Notes under the pieces: generated by a model | The model's database searches: none | What the model was told of the DNA's origin: nothing | The model's input: the letters and a program-made list of their open reading frames with translations, nothing else | Translations under genes and position numbers: made by a program | Assembly: GCA_029257865.1 (NCBI GenBank) | Contig: JARIAN010000030.1 | Coordinates: forward strand, 1-64,000 | Direction: 5' to 3' | Source: Phocaeicola sp. | Lineage (GTDB): Bacteria > Bacteroidota > Bacteroidia > Bacteroidales > Bacteroidaceae | Length of the DNA stretch: 64,000 nucleotides | Shown: positions 36,547 through 45,575 of the stretch, piece after piece | How the letters are laid out: each line of letters begins with the position of its first letter | Position numbering within the stretch: the stretch's first letter is position 1

Positions 36547-37614
36547 ATGGAACTAGATTTGTTGCCTATCGAACTGGAAGGCGTTTCTACAGAACGTCCT
36601 TTGATTATTGCCGGCCCTTGTAGTGCCGAGACAGAAGAACAAGTGATGAACACTGCCAAGATGTTGGCTAATAAAGGGGTAAAGATATTCCGTGCCGGAA
36701 TATGGAAGCCACGTACCAAGCCGGGAGGTTTTGAAGGTGTGGGGGTAGACGGCCTGGCATGGCTCAAGCATGTGAAGCAGGAAACCGGCATGTATGTATC
36801 TACCGAAGTGGCTACTGCCAAGCATGTATATGAATCGTTGAAAGCGGGCATTGATGTGCTGTGGATTGGCGCCCGTACTACTGCCAACCCGTTTGCTGTG
36901 CAGGAAATTGCCGATGCCTTGAAGGGAGTGGATATTCCGGTGTATGTGAAGAATCCGGTAAATCCCGATTTGGAACTCTGGATTGGTGCCATGGAACGTA
37001 TCAACAATGCCGGACTGAAGCGTTTGGGAGCTATTCACCGAGGGTTCTCTTCTTACGACAAGAAAATCTACCGCAACTTGCCTCAGTGGCATATCCCTAT
37101 CGAGCTGCGCCGACGTATTCCTAATCTGCCTATCTTGTGCGACCCTAGTCATATTGGAGGTAAGCGTGAACTTATTGCACCGCTTTGTCAGCAGGCTATG
37201 GACTTGGGCTTTGACGGACTCATCGTGGAATCTCACTGCACTCCAGACTGTGCATGGAGTGATGCTGCGCAGCAGATTACTCCGGATGTGTTGAACTATA
37301 TCCTCAATTTGCTGGTAATCCGTAAAGAACATCAGACTACCGAAAACCTGAACGAACTGAGAAGCCAGATTGATGAATGTGACAATGAACTGATGGACAT
37401 TTTGGCTAAGCGCATGAGAGTATGCCGTGAAATCGGTACTTTCAAGAAAGAGCATAACATGACCATTCTCCAAACCGGCCGTTACAATGAAATATTGGAT
37501 AAGCGAGGTGTACAGGGGGCTTTATGTGGAATGGATGCTGATTTCGTAAAGAATGTATTCGAGGCTATCCACGAGGAAAGTGTACGCCAGCAGATGGAAA
37601 TCATTAACAAGTAA
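36547..37614 (+). CDS. Fused DAHP synthase / chorismate mutase
   Basis: 355 residues. Residues about 15-260 form a class I beta-type DAHP synthase (LIIAGPCSAETEEQV, KIFRAGIWKPRTKPGGFEG, DVLWIGARTTANPFAVQEI, PILCDPSHIGGKR). Residues about 270-350 are an AroQ-type chorismate mutase (LNELRSQIDECDNELMDIL, RMRVCREIGTFKKE). It catalyses the first step of the shikimate pathway and the branch step to prephenate. The mutase domain may also act as the feedback-sensing module, as in related fusions. The gene lies between the aminotransferase and tyrA in the attenuated operon, so pathway entry is co-regulated with Phe/Tyr demand. Confidence 0.94.
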   Translation: MELDLLPIELEGVSTERPLIIAGPCSAETEEQVMNTAKMLANKGVKIFRAGIWKPRTKPGGFEGVGVDGLAWLKHVKQETGMYVSTEVATAKHVYESLKAGIDVLWIGARTTANPFAVQEIADALKGVDIPVYVKNPVNPDLELWIGAMERINNAGLKRLGAIHRGFSSYDKKIYRNLPQWHIPIELRRRIPNLPILCDPSHIGGKRELIAPLCQQAMDLGFDGLIVESHCTPDCAWSDAAQQITPDVLNYILNLLVIRKEHQTTENLNELRSQIDECDNELMDILAKRMRVCREIGTFKKEHNMTILQTGRYNEILDKRGVQGALCGMDADFVKNVFEAIHEESVRQQMEIINK

Positions 37615-37627
37615 GGCTTTTGGTGAA

Positions 37628-38401
37628 ATGAGAATATTGATCTTAGGAGCAGGTAAGATGGGCTCCTTCTTTACAGATGTGTTGAGTTTTGAACATGAAG
37701 TGGCTGTGTTTGATGTAAATCCTAAAAGTTTGAGGTTCATATACAACTGTCTTCGTTTTACTTCATTGGATGAAATTGCAGAGTTTGCTCCTGAACTGGT
37801 TATCAATGCTGTTACGGTGAAATATACACTCGATGCTTTCCGTCAGGTGCTTCCTTTCTTGCCTTCCGAATGTATCATCAGTGATATCGCTTCGGTAAAG
37901 ACCGGATTGAAGGAGTTTTATGAGGAAAGCGGTTTCCGTTATGTTTCTACCCATCCGATGTTTGGTCCTACTTTTGCCAATCTGGACCAGTTGGCTACCG
38001 AGAATGCTATTATTATCAGTGAGGGCGATCACTTGGGTAAAGTCTTCTTTAAAGACCTCTATCAGCGTTTGGGACTTCATATCTTTGAATATACGTTCGA
38101 GGGACATGATGAAACTGTAGCCTATTCATTGTCTATCCCGTTTGTTTCTACTTTCGCATTTGCTGCGGTGATGAAGCATCAGGATGCTCCTGGTACCACT
38201 TTCAAGCGTCACATGGCCATTGCCCGTGGAGTGCTTAATGAGGATGACTATCTGTTGCAGGAAATCTTGTTTAACCCGCGTACTCCGGCCCAAGTGGAAG
38301 GTATCCGTACTGAACTAAATGAATTGCTTGACATTATTCAACATAAAGATGCAGTTCGAATGAAGTCTTTTCTTGAGAAGATTCGACAACATATTAGATA
38401 A
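37628..38401 (+). CDS. tyrA: Prephenate dehydrogenase
   Basis: Started at 37628 (MRILILGAGKMGSFF), 257 residues. The frame is open upstream to 37553, overlapping the previous gene, but the Rossmann motif GAGKMG fits an N-terminus here. Also seen are ISDIASVKTGLKEF and STHPMFGPTF, typical of TyrA proteins. It makes 4-hydroxyphenylpyruvate from prephenate with NAD(P). Short for the family, without an ACT domain, so Tyr feedback on the enzyme is not apparent. Last gene of the operon, followed by a terminator. Confidence 0.92.
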   Translation: MRILILGAGKMGSFFTDVLSFEHEVAVFDVNPKSLRFIYNCLRFTSLDEIAEFAPELVINAVTVKYTLDAFRQVLPFLPSECIISDIASVKTGLKEFYEESGFRYVSTHPMFGPTFANLDQLATENAIIISEGDHLGKVFFKDLYQRLGLHIFEYTFEGHDETVAYSLSIPFVSTFAFAAVMKHQDAPGTTFKRHMAIARGVLNEDDYLLQEILFNPRTPAQVEGIRTELNELLDIIQHKDAVRMKSFLEKIRQHIR

Positions 38402-38422
38402 AAGAGGAGTGTATGTGTAAGT

Positions 38423-38469
38423 AAAAAAATAAAAGGACTGCTTTATAAAAGCCGTCCTTTTATTTTTTT
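38423..38469 (+). terminator. Terminator of the Phe/Tyr operon
   Basis: AAAAAAATAAAAGGAC (38423-38438) pairs with GTCCTTTTATTTTTTT (38454-38469) and an inner GCTTT/AAAGC (38440-38444, 38448-38452) extends the stem. The T-run follows directly, and the A-tract on the other side lets it also serve the converging gene. Confidence 0.85.
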
Positions 38470-38488
38470 ATGGAGAATGAGCTATTGT

Positions 38489-40900
38489 TTATTTTACAAT
38501 AACATTAGCTGTACATTCTTTTTTCTTACCCCATACATCAGTAACAATGACTTTAACTTTGCAAGTTACCGGAGTTACGATGACAGTTTCTTTGTCCTTT
38601 CTGAATACTACATAAGTACCATTTTCTGCATCTCTCTTGATAGCTAAGTATTCTTGTCCTTCAGCTATTGTTACTTCAACTTTTGCTACTCTATTGTCTT
38701 TAAGGGCATCATATTTTTCGCCTTTGACATCGAAATAAGTAAAGTCGCTAACTTTAACCTTAGCATCGTCCTTGCTGTTTACTTGATAGTCTTCCTTCTT
38801 AGATTCGATTTTTCCGTCGAAGATTTGAGAACGAATTTCGAGGTTGAATTTATAAGTAGACGAATTTAGACGCATGTTGTGGAATGGCTTGTAGTAAGCA
38901 GTAACTTCACGTGACTTACCATTTACATTGTAGTCAGGAATATTAGCCCAATAGCGGTTGGATGCAAACCAAGTGTCTTCTTTTTCTGGAACAACATCAT
39001 TGAAGTATATATTATTCCAATCTTTATTGTCAATATTGTAGATTTCCTTCAAAGAATAATTGTTTTTATTCGGCATATTTGGATATGCTTTTACATTATT
39101 ACCTTCGAAGAATGCTACATTTCGATGATTAATCCAATCGAATGGCTGAGGAGCATTGATGTTAATATCGAATTCAAGTTTTCTGCTTTGGTTATTGTCA
39201 TCGTTATGGAATTCAATTTGGGCCTTGTATGTTGTTGCAAAGACCTTTGTTTCATCAAATGTCATATAAGCAAACCATTGACCATTTTCTTTCTTGAATT
39301 CAACTAATGGCAAAACAGTATTGAAGTTTACTTCGTTAGCATTAACTTTAACTCCATCTACAGTTACATTGTCTGGATTTGCAAAACTGAATACTTGTTT
39401 TGTAGAAGTGGATTTACCATTATAAATGATATCCAAAGCATTAGCTTCTGCGAAGGCGACTTTGACAGTTTTCTTCTTGGCGTCATCTGTAACAGTCCAT
39501 TCAAAGTTTTTAGCTAAGGTGACATTTTGAATGTTTTGTGCTCTGACAGTTAATTGTGCTTTGTTAATTTCACCATTCATCTTCAAGTAATGAATGTAAA
39601 TTCCGGTGAAGTGATTAGGCTGTGCTTTTGTGAAAGTAATCGTCTTTTTTTCTTTGTTGAGCATGACTCCATAATTACTAGCTGCATTTATCTGGTCTTC
39701 AGGGATTTCCAGATAATAGTCTGCCACAAGTGTTCTGCTTCCAGAAACAGAGTCAAAGAATTCATCCCATGTCATTTCTTTATTGATTTGAATATCTCTT
39801 TGATGAGTAGAAATATTATATCCATGAGCATAGCCTATTTCAATATTAATGTCATAGCGTGAAGCTACTACAGTTGACTTATTGTCAAGGGTAGTGGTTT
39901 GAAGTGAGTATGCAGTTCTATCATTGTAGTTAGCCAGGTTAGCACCTCGTTCGATGGTCAGTTTCACATCCCAAAGACCTTTATTTTCAGTCATGCTACG
40001 AGATATAACAGGTTTTTCACTCATGTTCTTTGTAATGCTTTCTACTTTAAAGAGAGATTCATTACCTTTAGAGTCATTCAAAGTGAAATTATACAAGCTG
40101 GCATCTGCAGTCAAAGGATTTGTTTGAAGAATCAGTTTGTTAGACTGGTTTATAAGTACATCACCAGGATAATAAGTTTTTCCGTTGAATTTGACTTCTT
40201 TTCCTTGTTGGTTCTTTCCAATATTTAAGTAGAGTTTAGGCTCTCCTAACGATGGCATATAATCCGTACTTCCGGTATACGGGTCACTATAAACTTCAAT
40301 GTTGGTAATTGATGCAGTCTTAGGAAGGATAATGCTTTCAAAGTCATTTTCGTCTTTAGCATTTTCTTTAGCGACACGCAATTCCCAGTAAGCTTTTCTG
40401 TCAATTACATAAGAAGACTGGCCTACAGCAGAGCCTAATTCTACCAGTTCGCCTTTTTTGCCTTCAATAACCCATTTCCCATTCTTTATGAAAGGAGTTT
40501 TGCCATTTTCTCCAGCAGGTCCAACCAGTCCGGCAGCGCCGTCTTTGCCTTCGGCAATTATACCAGAAGGATGTTTTTGCCCTTCACTATCAATGCGAAC
40601 CCATTCTTTGGTGGTTTCATCAATAATCCATTGTTCACCTTTTCCGGCAGTTCCGTTTTTGATTTCTAATTTGCTTCCATCAGAAAGAGTTAGTACATAG
40701 CCTGTAGCAGACTGTTCCATAGATGTAATCCATTTTCCATCAGAGATTTTCTTTTGCAACTCTGCGATAGAAGTTTCAACAGCTGAAACACGATTGTTCA
40801 GTGAATCAATGTCGTCATCGTAATCAGAACATGATGACATAACTCCCGATGAGAGCAATGCAGCACCCACGATAAGTGAGTTGGTAATTTTTTTGTTCAT
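38489..40900 (-). CDS. Large surface lipoprotein with PL29-like N-terminal region
   Basis: 803 residues. Lipoprotein signal with Cys24 (GVMSSC) followed by SDYDDD, which matches the acidic lipoprotein export signal that sends Bacteroidota lipoproteins to the cell surface. Residues about 30-55 are a short coiled coil (DSLNNRVSAVETSIAELQKK). Then comes a beta-rich region with a collagen-like stretch (GKDGAAGLVGPAGENGKTP) and a repeated KW...DG pattern, as in proteins annotated with the PL29-lyase N-terminal domain (DUF4988). The remaining 600 residues look like tandem beta-sandwich domains. No catalytic residues are recognisable. Perhaps an adhesin, glycan binder or stalk-like structural protein. 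Confidence 0.8.
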   Translation of the reverse strand: MNKKITNSLIVGAALLSSGVMSSCSDYDDDIDSLNNRVSAVETSIAELQKKISDGKWITSMEQSATGYVLTLSDGSKLEIKNGTAGKGEQWIIDETTKEWVRIDSEGQKHPSGIIAEGKDGAAGLVGPAGENGKTPFIKNGKWVIEGKKGELVELGSAVGQSSYVIDRKAYWELRVAKENAKDENDFESIILPKTASITNIEVYSDPYTGSTDYMPSLGEPKLYLNIGKNQQGKEVKFNGKTYYPGDVLINQSNKLILQTNPLTADASLYNFTLNDSKGNESLFKVESITKNMSEKPVISRSMTENKGLWDVKLTIERGANLANYNDRTAYSLQTTTLDNKSTVVASRYDINIEIGYAHGYNISTHQRDIQINKEMTWDEFFDSVSGSRTLVADYYLEIPEDQINAASNYGVMLNKEKKTITFTKAQPNHFTGIYIHYLKMNGEINKAQLTVRAQNIQNVTLAKNFEWTVTDDAKKKTVKVAFAEANALDIIYNGKSTSTKQVFSFANPDNVTVDGVKVNANEVNFNTVLPLVEFKKENGQWFAYMTFDETKVFATTYKAQIEFHNDDNNQSRKLEFDININAPQPFDWINHRNVAFFEGNNVKAYPNMPNKNNYSLKEIYNIDNKDWNNIYFNDVVPEKEDTWFASNRYWANIPDYNVNGKSREVTAYYKPFHNMRLNSSTYKFNLEIRSQIFDGKIESKKEDYQVNSKDDAKVKVSDFTYFDVKGEKYDALKDNRVAKVEVTIAEGQEYLAIKRDAENGTYVVFRKDKETVIVTPVTCKVKVIVTDVWGKKKECTANVIVK

Positions 40901-41388
40901 AGCGTTAAAAATTATGTGTTTGTTAGTGACAAAGGTGTTAGATATTTTTCGTGTCTTATATCTTTGTCGTTTGTTTTATGTTTGTTTTATACAAATTACT
41001 TTTGTCGTACTTATTTGAATACTATTTGTATATGTTTTTCTTTTGTCTTTGTTTATCTTTTTCAAAGGTCGTATAATTATTTTAAATAACAAAATATTTT
41101 ATATGATTTTTTTTGTTAAATAATTTATCTGCTTCTATAATTGGATATAATCTATTGAATATTAATAGGTAATTGATTTATGGTGATTGGGTGTATTAAA
41201 GTATGATTTATGTCTGTCTACTTGTTTTCTTTTATTTCGTATTTTTGTATTTGACAAATTTTTGATTTTTGGATTGGCAAATAAAAAGTATAAATTGTAG
41301 CCGTGATATGTAATGATATTTATGATGATTCATTTTATGGCGTATTGATTTTTCAGACAGGTAAAATAGACCGTTTTATTGGGCAGTA
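40901..41388. other. AT-rich leader/intergenic region upstream of the surface lipoprotein gene
   Basis: About 490 nt, extremely rich in T on the plus strand, without an open frame of note. A near-consensus -7 element on the minus strand, CACCTTTG (40931-40938), could start the lipoprotein mRNA. Otherwise nothing is recognisable, and it runs into the 22-nt repeat array at 41389. Confidence 0.4.
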
Positions 41389-41521
41389 AAAATCTTGCTG
41401 ACGTTTTATAGAGATTATGTCGACGTTTTGCTGAAAATATGCCGTCATTTGGTAGAAAATATGCCGACGATTGGCAAAAAATATGTCGGCGATTGGTGAA
41501 AAATGTGCCGACGATTTAGGG
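41389..41521. repeat. Six-unit tandem array of the 22-nt repeat
   Basis: Units start at 41389 (23 nt), 41412, 41434, 41456, 41478 and 41500 (22 nt each). The core is clear in the last four: AAAATATGCCGTCATTTGG, AAAATATGCCGACGATTGG, AAAATATGTCGGCGATTGG, AAAATGTGCCGACGATTT. It is head-to-tail without spacers, so it is not a CRISPR array. It lies between the terminator of the beta-barrel gene and the long leader of the surface lipoprotein gene. Best-preserved copy of the family seen also at 22298 and 60018. Confidence 0.85.
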
Positions 41522-41531
41522 GGGTAATAAA

Positions 41532-41570
41532 AAACATCCGAATCTCTTGATTTGAGAAACTCGGATGTTT
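41532..41570 (-). terminator. Terminator of the beta-barrel protein gene
   Basis: AAACATCCGA (41532-41541) and TCGGATGTTT (41561-41570) form a 10-bp stem with an inner TCTC/GAGA pair. On the minus strand TTTTATTACC follows. Confidence 0.8.
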
Positions 41571-41593
41571 ATGTATTTTGTCTGTATAATTTA

Positions 41594-42169
41594 TTAGAAT
41601 CTGTATCCCAAAGAAATCAGGAATGCAATGTTTTTAGGAGATTTTGTAGTATTGTTTACTGTATCAATAAAACCATACTGTCCGCTCAAGTTGATAAGGT
41701 AGCGGTTGCTCAATTCCAGGCCTACGCCATATTGAATACCCATATCGAAGCGTTTTAAGAGAGCATCTTTATTATCGTATTCTTTGAATACTTTGAAACT
41801 TTCTCCTTCAAATTCGGCTTTTCCACCCAGTCCTACAGCTACATAAGGACCAGCATTGACAACGAATTTCATGTTGTCGGCAATATCAAATTTAGCGGCA
41901 GCCAATACTGGGATTTCCATATAGTGGCTTTTGACTTTTAATCCGCTTAATTTGGCGCCCTTGCCGGTGAAGTTCAGTCCACTCTGTAGGTACCAGGTAT
42001 TGGTGAACTGATAGTCTACTCCCAATCCTACAGTGTATCCAACTTTCATATCCATTTCTGAGTCTGTGATATTGGTCATACTCATACCTGCTTTTACATT
42101 CAATGATGTTTGAGAAAAACCTGCCAATGCAAACATTCCCAACATTGCACTCAATAAAAATTTTCTCAT
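41594..42169 (-). CDS. Outer-membrane beta-barrel protein (porin-like, OMP_b-brl_2)
   Basis: 191 residues with a signal peptide (about 1-19, ALAGFSQ) and alternating beta-strands such as LNVKAGMSMTNITDSEM, WYLQSGLNFTGKGAKL and FVVNAGPYVAVGLGG. It ends in a terminal aromatic strand, SLGYRF, the usual outer-membrane insertion signal. This is the OmpW/OmpX-like eight-strand barrel type common in Bacteroidota (PF13568). Transported substrate unknown. Single gene with its own promoter and terminator. Confidence 0.88.
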   Translation of the reverse strand: MRKFLLSAMLGMFALAGFSQTSLNVKAGMSMTNITDSEMDMKVGYTVGLGVDYQFTNTWYLQSGLNFTGKGAKLSGLKVKSHYMEIPVLAAAKFDIADNMKFVVNAGPYVAVGLGGKAEFEGESFKVFKEYDNKDALLKRFDMGIQYGVGLELSNRYLINLSGQYGFIDTVNNTTKSPKNIAFLISLGYRF

Positions 42170-42278
42170 AATGTCTTGTTTTTTGGTTTGTGGTTCTCCC
42201 CCAATGAACCGAATCTGTTATTGTTTGAAGAATGAGAGGGCTTTCCTTATTTTTTAAGGAATCATTCAGTTAATGAAA

Positions 42279-42310
42279 CAAAGTTATGTATTTATAGTAG
42301 GATATCCAAA
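42279..42310 (-). promoter_or_regulatory. Promoter of the beta-barrel protein gene
   Basis: On the minus strand TTTG (42307-42310) and TAACTTTG (42279-42286), separated by 20 nt, match both consensus boxes. The leader would be about 105 nt and contains a short TTCCTT/AAGGAA hairpin near 42245. Confidence 0.6.
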
Positions 42311-42357
42311 TCTTTTCAATTCTATTTCATACTGGTATCTAGTCTTTTATCAAAAGG

Positions 42358-42404
42358 AACGGACCGGTCTGTTTCTTCTTTTGCAGGAAACAGACCAGTC
42401 CGTT
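42358..42404 (-). terminator. Terminator of the GHL10 gene
   Basis: AACGGACCGGTCTGTTTC (42358-42375) pairs with GAAACAGACCAGTCCGTT (42387-42404) with one mismatch over 18 bp. It lies just after the stop codon on the minus strand. Confidence 0.8.
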
Positions 42405-42435
42405 GTAGTGCCTTATATATAATAAGGTGTAGAGA

Positions 42436-43938
42436 TTATAGTTTGATTTTTTTCTTTACAGCTTTCGATTCGTTATGCAGCCGGTCGAGGGCTGTAACCA
42501 CATAGGTGTATTTTGTTTTGCCTGTTTCGTAAGGCAATTTATAGAAAGTGTTGCGGGTGATTCCTACAATATGTGAAGGGTCGTTCAAGTCAATTTTTTC
42601 TTTTCGTTGGAACTGATAGATGACATATTGCACCGCTTCATCCATTTCATGTTTGGCTTTCGGGGCGCTCCAGAAGAGAAGGTAGCCGTCGGAAGTCCAT
42701 ACCGGCTTTACTTTTCTCACTTTGTCGGGAGCTTTGTCATCAATAAATGGTGACAGAGGAATCAAGGCCGGATATTTATGATAGGTGTTTGCCAGTACGG
42801 TATGGTAGTTTCCTTTGTTCTCCACCACGGCTGCAGCATACCATTGGCAGCTTCCTTGTACGTTAGGCAAAGAGCGCTGCAATTTCATTTTTGCAGGAAT
42901 CTGACTTTGTGAAGGGTTCATCAAGTCGGGCTTGCTTACGGTTCTCACCACATCCTGTCCTATAAACAGCGGGCGGTTGGCCGAGTGCTTGTTCCACCAT
43001 CGGATTAGTTTTTCATAATCGGCGGCAGGATGTCCTATCTCCCAATAAATCTGCGGAATATTGTAGTCCACCCATCCGTTGTTCACCCAAAGCAATACAT
43101 CGGCATAAAGGTCGTCGTAGTTTTGCAGGCCGTTGGTTTCACTTCCGTTAGGGTCCGATTTTTTATTTCTATAAATACCAAAAGGAGAAACCCCGAATTT
43201 TACCCAAGGTTTGCACTGATGGATGGTTTCATGCAGTTCCTTGATGAGGATGTTCACATTGTCTCTTCTCCAGTCGGCTTTGTTTCTGAAACCACGTCCA
43301 TATCCTGCAAAGCTGGTTTGGTCTGGGAATTCCTCTCCCGGATTCGGGTAAGGGTAGAAATAGTCGTCCATGTGGATGGCATCCACATCATAGCGGCTCA
43401 CGATATCGTGCACAATCTTGCAGATATATTTTCTTGATTCAGGGAATCCCGGGTCAAAGTAGAGTTGTCCTCCATAGCGTACGAAAAGTTCAGGACGGCT
43501 GAAATAAGGATGTATGGGTGAGAGGGCAGTGGTGCCTTTCGTTTGGGCGCGGTAAGGGTTAATCCATGCGTGCAATTCCATATTTCTTTTGTGGCATTCC
43601 TCAATCATAAATTGCAAGGGGTCCCATGTAGGAGAGGGTGCTTTTCCCTGCACTCCGGTAAGGAAGCGGCTCCATGGTTCATACGAAGACGCGTAGAGGG
43701 CATCACATTCAGCCCGTACCTGAAAGATGATAGCGTTGATTCCGGCTTTCTGCAGGCTGTTGAGTTGGTTGGAAAGTAGTTTCTTCATTTGGATAGTAGG
43801 CATACCTTGGAACTGTCCGTTGACGCATTGAATCCATGCTCCGCGAAATTCCCTTTTAGGAGCTATCTGTTGTGCAGATAGTGAAACGGACAGGATATTG
43901 AGTAGCAGGAATAATGCAAATAAAAGTCTTGGTTTCAT
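42436..43938 (-). CDS. GHL10 (YngK-type) glycoside hydrolase-like exported protein
   Basis: 500 residues with a signal peptide (about 1-22). The family opens with KREFRGAWIQCVNGQF and GINAIIFQVRAECDALY; then come ELHAWINPYRA, YDVDAIHMDDYFYPYP, WVKFGVSPFGIYRN and WVDYNIPQIYWEIGHP. This is the PF02638 TIM-barrel. The C-terminal 90 residues look like a fibronectin-III domain. Relatives act on peptidoglycan or related glycans, but the substrate of this one is not readable. The conserved acids DD in HMDDY and E in YWEIG are candidates for catalysis. Confidence 0.9.
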   Translation of the reverse strand: MKPRLLFALFLLLNILSVSLSAQQIAPKREFRGAWIQCVNGQFQGMPTIQMKKLLSNQLNSLQKAGINAIIFQVRAECDALYASSYEPWSRFLTGVQGKAPSPTWDPLQFMIEECHKRNMELHAWINPYRAQTKGTTALSPIHPYFSRPELFVRYGGQLYFDPGFPESRKYICKIVHDIVSRYDVDAIHMDDYFYPYPNPGEEFPDQTSFAGYGRGFRNKADWRRDNVNILIKELHETIHQCKPWVKFGVSPFGIYRNKKSDPNGSETNGLQNYDDLYADVLLWVNNGWVDYNIPQIYWEIGHPAADYEKLIRWWNKHSANRPLFIGQDVVRTVSKPDLMNPSQSQIPAKMKLQRSLPNVQGSCQWYAAAVVENKGNYHTVLANTYHKYPALIPLSPFIDDKAPDKVRKVKPVWTSDGYLLFWSAPKAKHEMDEAVQYVIYQFQRKEKIDLNDPSHIVGITRNTFYKLPYETGKTKYTYVVTALDRLHNESKAVKKKIKL

Positions 43939-43983
43939 TGGTTTATAGTTTAGTATTATTTTTTGTGTGGTTTAGACACTCGG

Positions 43984-43991
43984 CAAAGGTA
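43984..43991 (-). promoter_or_regulatory. Probable -7 element of the GHL10 gene
   Basis: TACCTTTG on the minus strand matches TAnnTTTG, 46 nt upstream of the ATG. The -33 box is not evident. Confidence 0.45.
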
Positions 43992-44013
43992 ATGAAAAAT
44001 CTGAATAGAAAAA

Positions 44014-44046
44014 AGGTCCTTTATGCAATCTCTGCATGAAGGACCT
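44014..44046 (-). terminator. Terminator of gdhA
   Basis: AGGTCCTTTATGCA (44014-44027) pairs with TGCATGAAGGACCT (44033-44046) with one G-T wobble. On the minus strand it is followed by TTTTTTCTATTC. Confidence 0.85.
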
Positions 44047-44070
44047 AATGTGTGTTATCGTAATATTAAT

Positions 44071-45405
44071 TTATACAATACCTTGAGCCATCATAGCTTT
44101 GGCTACTTTCATGAAGCCTGCTACATTAGCTCCTTTCACGTAGTTAATATATCCATCAGGCTCGGTGCCATACTGTACACAAGAAGTGTGGATATTCTTC
44201 ATAATGCTCTTCAGTTTTTCATCCACTTCTTCTTCGCTCCAGCTCAGTTTGATGGAGTTCTGAGTCATTTCCAGTCCCGAAACAGAAACACCTCCCGCAT
44301 TGGCAGCCTTACCTGGAGCATACAGAATCTTGGCTTCCTGGAAAACCCGGATAGCTTCTGGAGTAGAAGGCATGTTGGCACCTTCCGAAACAGCGAATAC
44401 ACCATTGCTGACCAATGTTCTAGCATCATCACCATTCAGTTCGTTCTGTGTTGCAGAAGGGAGTGCGATGTCCGCTTTCTCATTCCACGGGCGAGCACCT
44501 GCTACATACTTGCAGCCGTATGTTTCGGCATATTCGCGTATACGTCCGCGGTAAAGGTTTTTCAATTCCATGATGTAATCCAGCTTTTGGCGGTCGATAC
44601 CGTCCGGGTCGTAGATATATCCGTCAGAGTCTGACATGGTCACTACTTTGGCTCCCAGTTGAATTAGTTTTTCTACAGTGTACTGAGCCACGTTGCCCGA
44701 TCCGGAAACCAGACAGGTTTTACCTTTGATATCCAGATTGCGTGTTTTCAGCATTTCAAGCAGGAAATAGATATTTCCGTATCCGGTAGCTTCCGGTCTA
44801 ATCAGTGAGCCGCCAAACTCACGACCTTTTCCTGTGAATACTCCGGTAAATTCGTGAGCCAGTTTCTTGTACATACCGAACATGAATCCAACTTCACGTC
44901 CGCCTACTCCGATATCTCCGGCAGGAACATCTGTTTCTGCGCCGATATGACGCCATAATTCCAGCATGAATGCTTGGCAGAAACGCATCACTTCAGCAGC
45001 CGATTTGCCACGTGGTGAGAAGTCCGACCCACCTTTTCCACCTCCCATAGGTAGAGTGGTAAGAGAGTTTTTGAAAGTCTGCTCAAAAGCCAAGAACTTC
45101 AGAATACCCAAGTTTACAGAACTATGGAAGCGGATACCGCCTTTGTAAGGGCCGATAGCGTTGTTGTGCTGTACACGATATCCCATGTTGGTCTGGACAT
45201 TTCCTTTGTCGTCCATCCAGGTTACGCGGAACTGGTATACTCTATCTGGAATACATAAGCGTTCAATCAGATTCACTTTATCAAATTCTGGGTGCTTGTT
45301 GTATTCTTCTTCAATAGTGCCCAACACTTCTTCTACTGCCTGATGGTATTCAGGTTCATTAGGAAATCTTCTTTTCAGGTCTTCCAATACTTTTGCTGCA
45401 TTCAT
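44071..45405 (-). CDS. gdhA: NADP-type glutamate dehydrogenase
   Basis: 444 residues, typical of the hexameric small GDH class. Catalytic lysine motif TLPMGGGKGGSDFSPRGKS, PAGDIGVGGREVGFMFG, and the Rossmann motif CLVSGSGNVAQYTVEKL followed by TMSDSDGYIYDP. It interconverts 2-oxoglutarate plus ammonia and glutamate, the main route of ammonia assimilation in Bacteroides. Ser after the second beta-strand acid suggests NADP(H) preference, which is inference. Monocistronic. Confidence 0.95.
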   Translation of the reverse strand: MNAAKVLEDLKRRFPNEPEYHQAVEEVLGTIEEEYNKHPEFDKVNLIERLCIPDRVYQFRVTWMDDKGNVQTNMGYRVQHNNAIGPYKGGIRFHSSVNLGILKFLAFEQTFKNSLTTLPMGGGKGGSDFSPRGKSAAEVMRFCQAFMLELWRHIGAETDVPAGDIGVGGREVGFMFGMYKKLAHEFTGVFTGKGREFGGSLIRPEATGYGNIYFLLEMLKTRNLDIKGKTCLVSGSGNVAQYTVEKLIQLGAKVVTMSDSDGYIYDPDGIDRQKLDYIMELKNLYRGRIREYAETYGCKYVAGARPWNEKADIALPSATQNELNGDDARTLVSNGVFAVSEGANMPSTPEAIRVFQEAKILYAPGKAANAGGVSVSGLEMTQNSIKLSWSEEEVDEKLKSIMKNIHTSCVQYGTEPDGYINYVKGANVAGFMKVAKAMMAQGIV

Positions 45406-45465
45406 AATAAAAAAAGAATTATCTATTTATTGACATTTGAAATCTCTTAGTCTTAAAAGTTGTGA

Positions 45466-45496
45466 CAAAAGTATAGATTATTTTTTAAATGGCAAT
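45466..45496 (-). promoter_or_regulatory. Promoter of gdhA
   Basis: TACTTTTG on the minus strand (45466-45473) with an ATTG-like box at 45493-45496 about 19 nt upstream; 61 nt before the start codon. Confidence 0.5.
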
Positions 45497-45575
45497 ACTT
45501 TTGATAAATAAAATAGTTGGAATATATCAAAAATTTGTAGGAATAGGGTATTTTGTATTTAAATGTCTTTTTCTT

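Noticed and set aside
36553-37473. 306-codon minus-strand frame opposite DAHP synthase-chorismate mutase
   Set aside because: Shadow of a conserved gene; no family resemblance.
41389-41521. Possible CRISPR array
   Set aside because: The 22-nt units are directly contiguous with no unique spacers, are degenerate, and no cas gene is present in the window.
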